Shown: positions 1-5,906, counted from the first letter of the stretch. The stretch: 8,220 nt of DNA from Gallionellaceae bacterium CG11_big_fil_rev_8_21_14_0_20_60_62 (GCA_002787455.1 PCWU01000015.1:1-8220); one strand, 5' to 3'. The notes: generated from the sequence alone by a model not told the origin. Translations and numbers: made by a program.

Positions 1-249
1 AAAGTGGCGGACACGTTGCGCACCGCCGGTTTCCGTGTGCAATCGGATTTGCGCAACGAGAAGATTACCTATAAAATCCGAGAACATAGCTTGCAGAAAT
101 TGCCTTACCAGCTGATTGTGGGCGACAAGGAAATGGCTGCTGGCGTCGTTGCCGTGCGAACCCGCCAAGGTGAAGACCTCGGGCAGATGTCGGTCGAAGC
201 GCTGATACAGCGCTTGAATGCCGAGCTGCATGCGGGAAGCGCGGTTTAA
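1..249 (+). CDS. thrS: Threonyl-tRNA synthetase, C-terminal end (5' truncated by window)
   Basis: This is the last 82 codons of threonyl-tRNA synthetase, the cytoplasmic class II enzyme that charges tRNA-Thr. The reading frame is open from base 1 and ends at TAA 247-249. What is visible is the second half of the C-terminal anticodon-binding domain (HGTP_anticodon fold): a segment around NEKITYKIREH, then the core strand LPYQLIVGDKE, then the VAVRTRQGEDLG strand-turn and a closing helix SVEALIQRLNAEL. The catalytic and editing domains lie upstream, outside the window. The GTG at position 4 is an internal valine codon, not a start. infC follows after about 20 nt, the conserved arrangement in proteobacteria, so co-transcription is likely. 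The identification rests on both the protein sequence and the position directly before infC. Confidence 0.95.
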   Translation, partial: KVADTLRTAGFRVQSDLRNEKITYKIREHSLQKLPYQLIVGDKEMAAGVVAVRTRQGEDLGQMSVEALIQRLNAELHAGSAV

Positions 250-258
250 TTTTTTAAT

Positions 259-262
259 GGAG
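259..262 (+). promoter_or_regulatory. infC ribosome binding site (decides start)
   Basis: GGAG lies 10 nt after the thrS stop codon. It is 8 nt before ATA 271 but only 2 nt before ATT 265, so spacing favours the ATA as the initiation codon of infC. No other purine-rich Shine-Dalgarno-like stretch is placed properly for the in-frame CTG at 295 or GTG at 322. Confidence 0.6.
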
Positions 263-270
263 AAATTGCA

Positions 271-789
271 ATAGCACAGGATAAGTCGCAGCGACTGAAT
301 GAGCAGATAACGGCACCGCAGGTGCGGCTCGTAGGCGCGGAGGGAGAGCAGCTTGGTATCGTGGCAGTGGCGGAAGCCCTGCGCATGGCGGACGAGGCGG
401 AACTGGATCTGGTGGAAATCGCCCCGATGGCGGAACCGCCGGTTTGCCGCGTCATGGATTTTGGCAAGTTCAAGTATGCCGAAAGCAAAAAACAACACGA
501 AGCCAAGCTCAAGCAAAAACAGGTTCAGGTCAAGGAAGTCAAGTTCCGCCCGGGTACGGACGAAGGGGACTACAACATCAAGTTGCGCAACCTGATCCGT
601 TTCCTGGCAGACGGCGACAAAACCAAGGTGACATTGCGCTTTCGCGGGCGCGAAATGGCGCATCAGGAAATTGGCATGCGCCTGATCGAGCGGATTCGCA
701 CGGACCTCACCGAACACGGCGCGGTCGAGCAATTCCCGAAAATGGAAGGCCGTCAGATGGTGATGGTGATCGGGCCCAAGCGCAAATAA
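271..789 (+). CDS. infC: Translation initiation factor IF-3, non-AUG start
   Basis: IF3 binds the 30S subunit, keeps 50S off and rejects wrong start codons and initiator tRNA. The N-domain (about residues 7-77) includes VRLVGAEGEQLGIV and the family signature around RVMDFGKFKYAESK. A lysine/glutamine-rich linker helix follows (KKQHEAKLKQKQ), then the C-domain with KFRPGTDEGDYNIKLRN, TLRFRGREMAHQ and the ending GRQMVMVIGPKRK. No ATG lies in frame near the N-terminus. The GTG at 322 would delete the conserved N-terminal stretch RLNEQITAPQ. I chose ATA 271 because GGAG (259-262) sits 8 nt upstream and the protein then begins M-A-Q-D-K, like other betaproteobacterial IF3s, giving 172 aa, the usual length. 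ATT at 265 is the alternative (two residues longer), but its spacing to GGAG is only 2 nt. A rare start fits the known autoregulation of infC, where IF3 represses its own AUU-started message in E. coli. Confidence 0.93.
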   Translation: MAQDKSQRLNEQITAPQVRLVGAEGEQLGIVAVAEALRMADEAELDLVEIAPMAEPPVCRVMDFGKFKYAESKKQHEAKLKQKQVQVKEVKFRPGTDEGDYNIKLRNLIRFLADGDKTKVTLRFRGREMAHQEIGMRLIERIRTDLTEHGAVEQFPKMEGRQMVMVIGPKRK

Positions 790-794
790 GTTTG

Positions 795-828
795 CATCGC
801 AACGGAGCAAGGGGCTGCCGTTGCGGTG
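795..828 (+). promoter_or_regulatory. Stable bulged hairpin in the infC-rpmI leader (candidate L20 control element)
   Basis: Starting 6 nt after the infC stop, bases 795-805 pair with 818-828 (11 bp, one G-U). After a single bulged G at 817, bases 806-808 pair with 814-816, closing on the 5-nt loop AAGGG. No U-run follows (the next bases are GTTGTAAAAAG), so it is not an intrinsic terminator. In E. coli, ribosomal protein L20 represses rpmI-rplT by binding structured RNA upstream of rpmI. This hairpin occupies the equivalent place, but equivalence is inferred from position only. It could instead be a 3' stabiliser or processing site for the infC message. Confidence 0.45.
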
Positions 829-842
829 GTTGTAAAAAGTGC

Positions 843-866
843 CCCGGACAAGTGATTTCGGGTTTT
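843..866 (+). terminator. Weak terminator/attenuator-like hairpin before rpmI
   Basis: CCCGGA (843-848) pairs with TTCGGG (857-862) around an 8-nt loop, followed directly by TTTT (863-866), then AAGTGTTTCT. The stem is short (6 bp with one G-U) and the U-tract is brief, so termination would be partial at most. It stands 50 nt before the rpmI start, where partial termination would lower rpmI-rplT relative to infC. It could equally be one arm of a larger leader structure together with the 795-828 hairpin. Confidence 0.3.
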
Positions 867-916
867 AAGTGTTTCTGCCAGAGACCTCCCGGCGTCATCC
901 AATAAACGGAGTCGTT

Positions 917-1114
917 ATGCCAAAGATGAAAACCAAAAGCGGCGCGAAGAAGCGTTTCGTCGTTCGCGCGGGTGGCAGCATCAAGCGCGCACAAGCGTTC
1001 AAGCGCCACATCCTCACCAAGAAAACCACCAAGTGCAAGCGCCAGTTGCGTGGTTCGACCGAAGTTCACGCAACCAACACGGCGTCCGTTCGCGCCATGA
1101 TGCCCTACGCATAA
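917..1114 (+). CDS. rpmI: 50S ribosomal protein L35 (bL35)
   Basis: A 65-residue, strongly basic protein, the typical L35 length. The hallmark N-terminus MPKMKTKSGAKKRF is followed by a K/R-rich middle (RAQAFKRHILTKKTTKCKRQLRG) and a C-terminal VRAMMPYA. It binds 23S rRNA in the large subunit. The ATG at 917 is chosen because it gives the conserved start and has GGAG at 908-911, 5 nt upstream. In-frame codons further upstream (from 869) give a non-homologous extension through the leader hairpin. rplT follows after 12 nt, and in the related E. coli system L20 represses both genes by acting on the rpmI leader. Confidence 0.96.
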   Translation: MPKMKTKSGAKKRFVVRAGGSIKRAQAFKRHILTKKTTKCKRQLRGSTEVHATNTASVRAMMPYA

Positions 1115-1126
1115 GGAGTTATAGAC

Positions 1127-1486
1127 ATGGCAAGAGTTAAACGTGGTGTAACGGCGCGCGCGCGCCACAAGAAAATTTTGGACAAGGCCAAGGGTTACCG
1201 CGGCCGTCGCAACAGCGTCTATCGCATCGCCAAGGAAGCGGTGATGAAGGCGGGGCAATATGCCTACCGTGACCGTCGCCAGAAGAAACGCCAGTTCCGC
1301 ACCCTGTGGATTGCGCGGATCAACGCGGCTGCCCGTGAACAGGGCTTGAGCTATAGCGTGTTCATGAACGGCCTGAAGAAAGCGGCGATCGACATCGACC
1401 GCAAGGTGCTGGCCGACCTGGCCGTGTTCGACAAGGCTGCGTTCACGCAGATCGTCGGACAAGCCAAAGCCAGCCTCGGCGCGTAA
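1127..1486 (+). CDS. rplT: 50S ribosomal protein L20 (bL20)
   Basis: A 119-residue basic protein, about the usual L20 length. The N-terminal RNA-binding tail begins MARVKRGVTARARHKKIL and runs through KGYRGRRNSVYRIAKEAVMKAGQYAYRDRRQKKRQFR. The globular C-terminal part contains LWIARINAAAREQGLSYSVFMNGLKKAAIDIDRKVLADLAV. L20 is an early 23S rRNA assembly protein and the autogenous repressor of its operon in E. coli. AAGGAG (1113-1118) overlaps the rpmI stop codon and sits 8 nt before the ATG, so translation is probably coupled to rpmI. A strong hairpin with a U-tract follows 14 nt after the stop. Confidence 0.97.
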   Translation: MARVKRGVTARARHKKILDKAKGYRGRRNSVYRIAKEAVMKAGQYAYRDRRQKKRQFRTLWIARINAAAREQGLSYSVFMNGLKKAAIDIDRKVLADLAVFDKAAFTQIVGQAKASLGA

Positions 1487-1500
1487 TCCCGGCGCAATAT

Positions 1501-1529
1501 AAAAAAGGAGGCTTCATGCCTCCTTTTTT
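1501..1529 (+). terminator. Intrinsic terminator (possible attenuator) between rplT and pheS
   Basis: Bases 1501-1512 pair perfectly with 1518-1529 (12 bp: a GGAGGC/GCCTCC core flanked by six A and six T) around the loop TTCAT. The six T at 1524-1529 form the U-tract, and the flanking A-run means it could also work on the other strand. It ends 17 nt before the pheS ATG, leaving no room for a promoter after it. pheST must therefore be read by escape through this hairpin, or from a promoter inside or before rplT. This makes a regulated or leaky terminator plausible. Confidence 0.85.
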
Positions 1530-1546
1530 GTTTCAAGATTCGGACA

Positions 1547-2557
1547 ATGCAAGAACTACAAAAAATCCTCGATGACGCACTGCAAAGCTTCGCGACAATA
1601 GAAGACGCGGCGGAGCTGGAAAACGCCAAGGCGCGTTATCTCGGCAAGGAAAGCAGCCTGACCGGTCTGCTGAAAGGTTTGGGCAAGCTGTCGGCGGAGG
1701 AGCGTCCCGCTGCCGGCGCGCGCATCAACCAGGTCAAACAACAGATCGAGGCGGCATTGCAGGTGCGGCGCGATGCCATTCAGCAGCAGGCGCTGCAAGC
1801 CAGGCTGGCGGCGGAATCGCTGGATGTAACGCTGCCGGGTCGCGGTTCCGGTATGGGCGGATTGCACCCGGTTACGCGCACGCTCGAGCGGATCGAAACG
1901 CTGTTCCATTCGATCGGCTATGACGTGGCGAAGGGCCCGGAGATTGAAAACGATTTCTACAACTTCACCGCGCTGAATATTCCCGCCGACCATCCGGCGC
2001 GCGCAATGCACGACACTTTCTACATCGACGAGCAGCACGTGTTGCGTACCCACACCTCGCCGATTCAGATCCGCTACATGCAGGCGCATATCGAGCAATA
2101 CAGGCATCTGGAGATGATGCCTGACATTCGCATCATCGCGCCCGGCCGCGTCTATCGCGTGGATTCCGATGCCACCCATTCCCCCATGTTCCATCAGGTG
2201 GAAGGATTGTGGATCGGCGAACGGGTGAGTTTCGCCGATCTAAAGGGCGTGATCGCCGATTTTCTGCAAAACTATTTCGAGAGCGACGACATCCAGGTGC
2301 GCTTCCGCCCCTCGTTTTTTCCGTTCACCGAACCCTCGGCCGAGATGGATATGAGCTGGAAAGACGGTTGGCTGGAGATCGGCGGCTGCGGCATGGTGCA
2401 CCCGAACGTACTCAAGCATGTCGGCATCGACAGCGAAAAATACATCGGTTTCGCCTTCGGCATGGGCGTCGAGCGCCTGGCCATGCTGCGCTACGGCGTG
2501 AATGACCTCAGGCTGTTCTTCGAGAGCGACCTGCAATTTCTCAAACAATTCAACTAA
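1547..2557 (+). CDS. pheS: Phenylalanyl-tRNA synthetase alpha subunit
   Basis: The catalytic subunit of the cytoplasmic alpha2-beta2 class II enzyme that activates phenylalanine and charges tRNA-Phe. At 336 aa it has the normal length. Residues 1 to about 85 form the N-terminal coiled-coil tRNA-binding arm. The catalytic core begins near residue 107 with HPVTRTLERIETLF (motif 1 region) and YDVAKGPEIENDFYNF. Motif 2 is near 193-220 (IAPGRVYRVDSDATHSPMFH), the phenylalanine pocket has FFPFTEPSAEMDM, and motif 3 is near 300-318 (GMGVERLAMLRYG). The C-terminal FFESDLQFLKQF is also conserved. The ATG at 1547 gives the conserved start MQELQKILDDAL. The only Shine-Dalgarno candidate is a weak CGGA (1541-1544) 2 nt away. 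pheT, the partner subunit, follows after an unusually long 113-nt gap. Confidence 0.97.
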   Translation: MQELQKILDDALQSFATIEDAAELENAKARYLGKESSLTGLLKGLGKLSAEERPAAGARINQVKQQIEAALQVRRDAIQQQALQARLAAESLDVTLPGRGSGMGGLHPVTRTLERIETLFHSIGYDVAKGPEIENDFYNFTALNIPADHPARAMHDTFYIDEQHVLRTHTSPIQIRYMQAHIEQYRHLEMMPDIRIIAPGRVYRVDSDATHSPMFHQVEGLWIGERVSFADLKGVIADFLQNYFESDDIQVRFRPSFFPFTEPSAEMDMSWKDGWLEIGGCGMVHPNVLKHVGIDSEKYIGFAFGMGVERLAMLRYGVNDLRLFFESDLQFLKQFN

Positions 2558-2601
2558 CTGGCAAGCCGGGACCACTTATGATACCGAAACTCGTCATGCC
2601 G

Positions 2602-2640
2602 GTTTCCCCCACCCTAACCCTCCCCCGGCGGGGGAGGGGA
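2602..2640. repeat. GC-rich palindromic intergenic repeat (REP-like)
   Basis: Between pheS and pheT is a C-rich arm, CCCCCACCCTAACCC, running into a perfect 9-bp inverted repeat (2618-2626 with 2630-2638) with a 3-nt GGC loop, followed by GGGGA. Read in the forward frame it spells HPNPPPAGEGT. I recognise this pattern from the dispersed palindromic repeats between genes in many beta- and gammaproteobacterial genomes, whose chance translations look like HPNPLPEGEG. Only one copy lies in this window, so repetition is inferred from that resemblance. No U-tract follows, so it is not a typical intrinsic terminator, but the hairpin may slow RNA decay or affect the pheS:pheT ratio. Confidence 0.7.
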
Positions 2641-2670
2641 CAATCGTCTTCACGAATTTTTTAATTTACC

Positions 2671-5031
2671 ATGCAATTCTCCGAATCCTGGTTGCGCACC
2701 TTCGTCAATCCGTCGCTGTCGAGCGGGGAGTTGTCACATCTTTTGACCATGGCCGGGCTGGAAGTGGAGGAGATGAAACCTGTCGCACCGGCTTTCGATA
2801 AGGTCGTCGTGGCGCAGGTACTGAGCAAAGAAAAACATCCTGACGCGGACCGCCTGAATCTGTTGACCGTGAACGTTGGCGCGACCGAACCGCTGACCAT
2901 CGTGTGCGGCGCGGGCAACGTGACCGTGGGCATGAAAGCGCCTTGCGCGCTGGTCGGTGCCGAACTGCCCGGCATCGAGATCGAGCAGGCCAAGGTGCGC
3001 GGCATTGCCTCCTTTGGCATGATGTGCTCGGAAAAAGAACTGGGTCTGGCGGAAGAGAGCGCCGGACTGATGGTGTTGAATGACGATGCTGTCGTCGGGC
3101 AGAGCATCCGCGAATTTCTCGACCTGGATGATCAGCTAATCACCCTCAAGCTGACCCCCAATCGCAGCGACTGCCTGTCGCTGTATGGTATCGCGCGCGA
3201 AGTGGCGGCATTGACCAGCGCTCCGCTGCAAACTGTTCCGCCAGCCTCATTCAAACAAACGGGCAGCCTGAGCCGCAAGGTCAAGATAACAGCGTCCGCC
3301 GCCTGCCCGCGTTACAGCGGGCGTGTGATCTCCGGTGTGAACGCCAAGGCAGTCACGCCGGCCTGGATGATGCAGCGCTTGCAGCGCTGCGGATTACGCA
3401 GCATCAGCGCGTTGGTCGATGTGACCAACTACGTGTTGCTTGAGCTGGGGCAACCGCTGCATGCTTTCGATCTGAACAAGCTGAACGGCGATATCGACGT
3501 GCGTTTTGCCGGCAAGGGCGAGAGCCTGAAACTGCTGAACGAGCAGACCGTTGATCTGCAGGACGACATGCTGGTGATCGCCGACGGCAAGGGCCCGGTC
3601 GCGCTGGCCGGCGTGATGGGCGGGGCCGACAGCGCGGTGAACGAGGCGACTACCGACATCTTCCTTGAAAGCGCATTCTTTGCACCCGAAGTCATCATTG
3701 GCAAATCGCGCCGTCTCGGCTTGAATTCCGATTCTTCCTACCGCTTCGAACGCGGCGTGGATTTTGCCGCCACAGAGGTCGCGCTGGATCGCGCCACCCA
3801 ATTGATTCTCGACATCTGTGGCGGGCAGGCCGGCGCGGTGACGGAATTGCAGGGCGAACTGCCTGCGCGCCAGCCAGTGAAGCTGCGCAGTTCGCGCGTG
3901 CATCGCGTGCTGGGTGTGGCACTGAAAGCAGACGGGATCGCGCGGATCCTGACGCGGCTCGGCATGGTTTTCCAGCAACACGACGGCGAGTTCACCGTCA
4001 CGCCGCCAAGCTACCGTTTCGACATCTCCATCGAGGAAGACCTGATCGAGGAAGTCGCGCGTGTGCATGGCTATGAAAAAATCCAGCCCGCCCCCATCCA
4101 GGCGCGCATGAGCATGCTGCCGCTGTCCGAGGCGCAGCGCCCACTGGCAAGTCTGCGCCGGATCATGGTGTTGCGCGATTATCAGGAAACCATCAACTAT
4201 GCTTTCGTCGAAGCCGATTGGGAGCGCGACCTGTGCGGTAATGCCGCGCCCGTCGCGTTGAAGAATCCCATCGCCAGCCAGATGAGCGTGATGCGCAGCA
4301 GTTTGCTGGGCGGTTTGCTGGCCGCCTTGCGCGCGAATCTGGCGCGCAAGCAGCCACGTGTCCGCCTGTTCGAGGTCGGCGGCTGTTTCCGCGCCGAGGC
4401 CGGAAGTTATGTGCAGCAGGATCGTTTGGCCGGATTGGCCTACGGTGGCGCGGTGGCCGAGCAGTGGGGCGCGCCCGCGCGCAATGTCGATTTCTTCGAT
4501 ATAAAAGGCGATGTCGAAGCCTTGTTTGCGCCGCGCCGTTTGACCTTGCAGGCGGCGCCACACCCGGCTTCGCACCCCGGACGTTCGGCGCAAATTCTGC
4601 TGGAGGACAGGCCTGTCGGCTGGATCGGAGAGTTGCACCCGCAATGGCAGCAGCAAAATGACTTGCCGCAACCGGCACTGTGGTTTGAAGTCGAATTGTC
4701 CGCGCTGATGCGGGGGAGTTTGCCAAAATTGGCACCTGTCTCGCGCTTTCCGCTGGTGCGGCGCGATATTGCCGTCGTGGTGGATGAAGCGGTCAGCGCG
4801 CACACTTTGCTGGAAGCCATGCGCACCTGCCAGGCGCCCTATGTAATGGCTCTTGATCTGTTTGATCTGTATCGCGGCCCAGGCGTCGGCGAGGGGAGAA
4901 AAAGCCTTGCATTCCGTGTGTTATTACAAGATACTCAAAAAACACTGACGGATTCTGAAATCGAGCCGAGTATGGCGCGACTGGTTGCAGCAGTGCAGGA
5001 AAATGGTGCGCAAATAAGGGGAGAGGCATGA
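2671..5031 (+). CDS. pheT: Phenylalanyl-tRNA synthetase beta subunit
   Basis: The 786-aa beta subunit, full length for the bacterial type, which partners PheS, binds tRNA-Phe and hydrolyses mischarged Tyr-tRNA-Phe. Visible domains, in order: N-terminal MQFSESWLRTFVNPSLSS with TMAGLEVEE; an EMAP-type OB-fold tRNA-binding domain at about 39-148 (VLSKEKHPDADRLNLLTVNVG, then VRGIASFGMMCSEKELGL); LTPNRSDCLSLYGIAREVAALT near 160-185; the B3/B4 editing domain at about 205-385; B5 at about 402-470 (YRFDISIEEDLIEEVARVHGYE); a catalytic-like core with MRSSLLGGLLAALRANLARK near 540; and a C-terminal FDX-ACB anticodon-binding domain at about 690-786 (RFPLVRRDIAVVVDE). ATG 2671 gives the conserved N-terminus, but the upstream sequence TTTTTTAATTTACC has no Shine-Dalgarno motif. 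The stop overlaps the ihfA start as ATGA. Confidence 0.97.
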   Translation: MQFSESWLRTFVNPSLSSGELSHLLTMAGLEVEEMKPVAPAFDKVVVAQVLSKEKHPDADRLNLLTVNVGATEPLTIVCGAGNVTVGMKAPCALVGAELPGIEIEQAKVRGIASFGMMCSEKELGLAEESAGLMVLNDDAVVGQSIREFLDLDDQLITLKLTPNRSDCLSLYGIAREVAALTSAPLQTVPPASFKQTGSLSRKVKITASAACPRYSGRVISGVNAKAVTPAWMMQRLQRCGLRSISALVDVTNYVLLELGQPLHAFDLNKLNGDIDVRFAGKGESLKLLNEQTVDLQDDMLVIADGKGPVALAGVMGGADSAVNEATTDIFLESAFFAPEVIIGKSRRLGLNSDSSYRFERGVDFAATEVALDRATQLILDICGGQAGAVTELQGELPARQPVKLRSSRVHRVLGVALKADGIARILTRLGMVFQQHDGEFTVTPPSYRFDISIEEDLIEEVARVHGYEKIQPAPIQARMSMLPLSEAQRPLASLRRIMVLRDYQETINYAFVEADWERDLCGNAAPVALKNPIASQMSVMRSSLLGGLLAALRANLARKQPRVRLFEVGGCFRAEAGSYVQQDRLAGLAYGGAVAEQWGAPARNVDFFDIKGDVEALFAPRRLTLQAAPHPASHPGRSAQILLEDRPVGWIGELHPQWQQQNDLPQPALWFEVELSALMRGSLPKLAPVSRFPLVRRDIAVVVDEAVSAHTLLEAMRTCQAPYVMALDLFDLYRGPGVGEGRKSLAFRVLLQDTQKTLTDSEIEPSMARLVAAVQENGAQIRGEA

Positions 5032-5339
5032 CAACAACGCTAACCAAAGCGGAACTGGCGGATTTGCTGTTTGAAAAAGTGGGACTAAACAAACGCGAGG
5101 CAAAGGATATGGTGGAAGCATTCTTTGAAGAAGTTCGCGCCAAACTCGCCGCGGGCGACAGTGTTAAACTTTCCGGGTTTGGCAATTTTCAACTGCGCGA
5201 CAAGCCGCAGCGGCCGGGCCGCAATCCGAAGACGGGCGAAGAAATCCCAATCACCGCGCGTCGCGTGGTGACGTTTCACCCCAGCCAGAAACTTAAATTC
5301 ATGGTAGAGAACAACTATCATGGAAGCGCGGAAAACTGA
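5028..5339 (+). CDS. ihfA: Integration host factor subunit alpha
   Basis: A 103-aa HU/IHF-family DNA-bending protein that pairs with IHF-beta (not in this window). It acts in nucleoid organisation, sigma-54 promoters, replication and recombination. Helical N-terminus: LTKAELADLLFEKVGLNKREAKDMVEAFFEEV. Next comes the conserved GFGNFQLRDKPQRPGRNPKT arm region, whose RPGRNP proline is the one that intercalates into the minor groove in the family. The end is EIPITARRVVTFHPSQKLK. The alpha rather than beta or HU call rests on the NPKTGEEIPI and VTFHPSQKLK sequence and on the position after pheT, where ihfA is also found in E. coli. The ATG at 5028 overlaps the pheT stop by 4 nt, with AAGGGGAG (5016-5023) placed upstream. 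The 3' end overlaps the next gene by 20 nt. Confidence 0.96.
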   Translation: MTTTLTKAELADLLFEKVGLNKREAKDMVEAFFEEVRAKLAAGDSVKLSGFGNFQLRDKPQRPGRNPKTGEEIPITARRVVTFHPSQKLKFMVENNYHGSAEN

Positions 5340-5706
5340 TACGGATTTGCCGGTGATTCCGGCAAAACGCTACTTCACCATCGGTGAAGTTAGCACGCTG
5401 TGCGGCGTCAAGGCGCACGTGTTGCGCTACTGGGAGCAGGAATTCGGCCAGCTGAAACCGCTTAAACGCGGCGGCAACCGGCGCTATTACCAGCATCATG
5501 AAGTTTTGCTGATCCGGCGTATCCGCCACTTGCTGTACGAAGAAGGTTTTACCATCAGCGGCGCGCGTAGCCGACTCGACCAGTCCGAAGTTGACAACGT
5601 AATGCCGCTTGGGTCTTCTCCTGTTGCGGCGCGCGTTGATCCGGCGCAATTGCGCCGCGAATTGGGTGAAGTGCTGGGTTTGTTGCGCGCGGAGGAGCAA
5701 AAATAA
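5320..5706 (+). CDS. Small MerR-family transcriptional regulator
   Basis: A 128-aa cytoplasmic DNA-binding protein. Residues about 18-85 are a complete MerR winged helix-turn-helix: YFTIGEVSTLCGVKAHVLRYWEQEF, then LKPLKRGGNRRYYQHHEVLLIRRIRHLLYEEGFTISGARSRL. The region after residue 90 is short, ending in a small leucine-rich amphipathic helix (LRRELGEVLGLLRAEEQK) suited to dimerisation. It lacks the cysteine/metal-binding loop of metal-sensing MerR proteins and any large ligand-binding domain, so its effector cannot be read from sequence. Genes of this kind following ihfA, often just before tRNA-Pro, are common in beta- and some gammaproteobacteria, and their target is unknown to me. ATG 5320 overlaps ihfA by 20 nt and has only a weak purine stretch (GTAGAGAAC) before it, so translation is probably coupled to ihfA. 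The stop is 37 nt before the tRNA. Confidence 0.9.
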   Translation: MEARKTDTDLPVIPAKRYFTIGEVSTLCGVKAHVLRYWEQEFGQLKPLKRGGNRRYYQHHEVLLIRRIRHLLYEEGFTISGARSRLDQSEVDNVMPLGSSPVAARVDPAQLRRELGEVLGLLRAEEQK

Positions 5707-5734
5707 TTTCATCATTTTTTTGCTCTGCTATAAT
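5706..5734 (+). promoter_or_regulatory. Promoter of tRNA-Pro (sigma-70 type, extended -10)
   Basis: A perfect TATAAT at 5729-5734 is preceded by TGC (extended -10). A weak -35, ATTTCA (5706-5711), lies 17 bp upstream and overlaps the end of the MerR-like gene. The start would be near 5741, just before the mature tRNA at 5744. The GC-rich stretch CCGCGGCC right after the -10 is the discriminator typical of stable-RNA promoters under ppGpp (stringent) control. That regulation is inferred, not shown. Confidence 0.75.
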
Positions 5735-5742
5735 CCGCGGCC

Positions 5743-5820
<78 letters not shown>

Positions 5821-5838
5821 GATCGTCAAACACCACAC

Positions 5839-5862
5839 AAATCCGGTTTCGCCGGATTTTTT
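5839..5862 (+). terminator. Intrinsic terminator of tRNA-Pro
   Basis: AAATCCGG (5839-5846) pairs with CCGGATTT (5852-5859) around the loop TTTCG, with a run of six T at 5857-5862. It lies 18 nt after the tRNA CCA end and closes the tRNA transcript. It probably also stops read-through from the ihfA/merR-like operon into the downstream gene pair. Confidence 0.88.
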
Positions 5863-5877
5863 GTTGGACGCGAAAAA

Positions 5878-5906
5878 TTGACTGGCAAGTATCCCAAGCG
5901 CAGGAT
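5878..5906 (+). promoter_or_regulatory. Possible weak promoter for the binding-protein/kinase pair
   Basis: TTGACT (5878-5883, five of six to the -35 consensus) is followed after 17 bp by CAGGAT (5901-5906, only three of six to TATAAT). It is the best candidate in the 128-nt stretch between the tRNA terminator and the next gene (5863-5990), where the pair needs its own promoter. The poor -10 makes the call weak, and an activator-dependent promoter is possible. Confidence 0.25.

Noticed and set aside
707..1462. Minus-strand open frame of 251 codons
   Set aside because: It is opposite infC, rpmI and rplT, three certain genes; no domain or ribosome site supports it.
1516..1575. 19-codon ORF after AAGGAGG as a true pheS leader peptide gene
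   Set aside because: It has only two Phe codons, overlaps pheS by 29 nt, and its ribosome site is simply the terminator stem. It is kept as a finding to test, not annotated as a gene.
2502..2801. Plus-strand frame across the pheS-pheT gap with HPNPPPAGEGT
   Set aside because: The phrase is a chance translation of the palindromic repeat, and the frame runs into pheS and pheT out of register.
3394..4803. Minus-strand open frame of 469 codons
   Set aside because: It lies wholly opposite pheT, is rich in H/Q/R as expected for the antisense of GC-rich coding DNA, and shows no recognisable domain.
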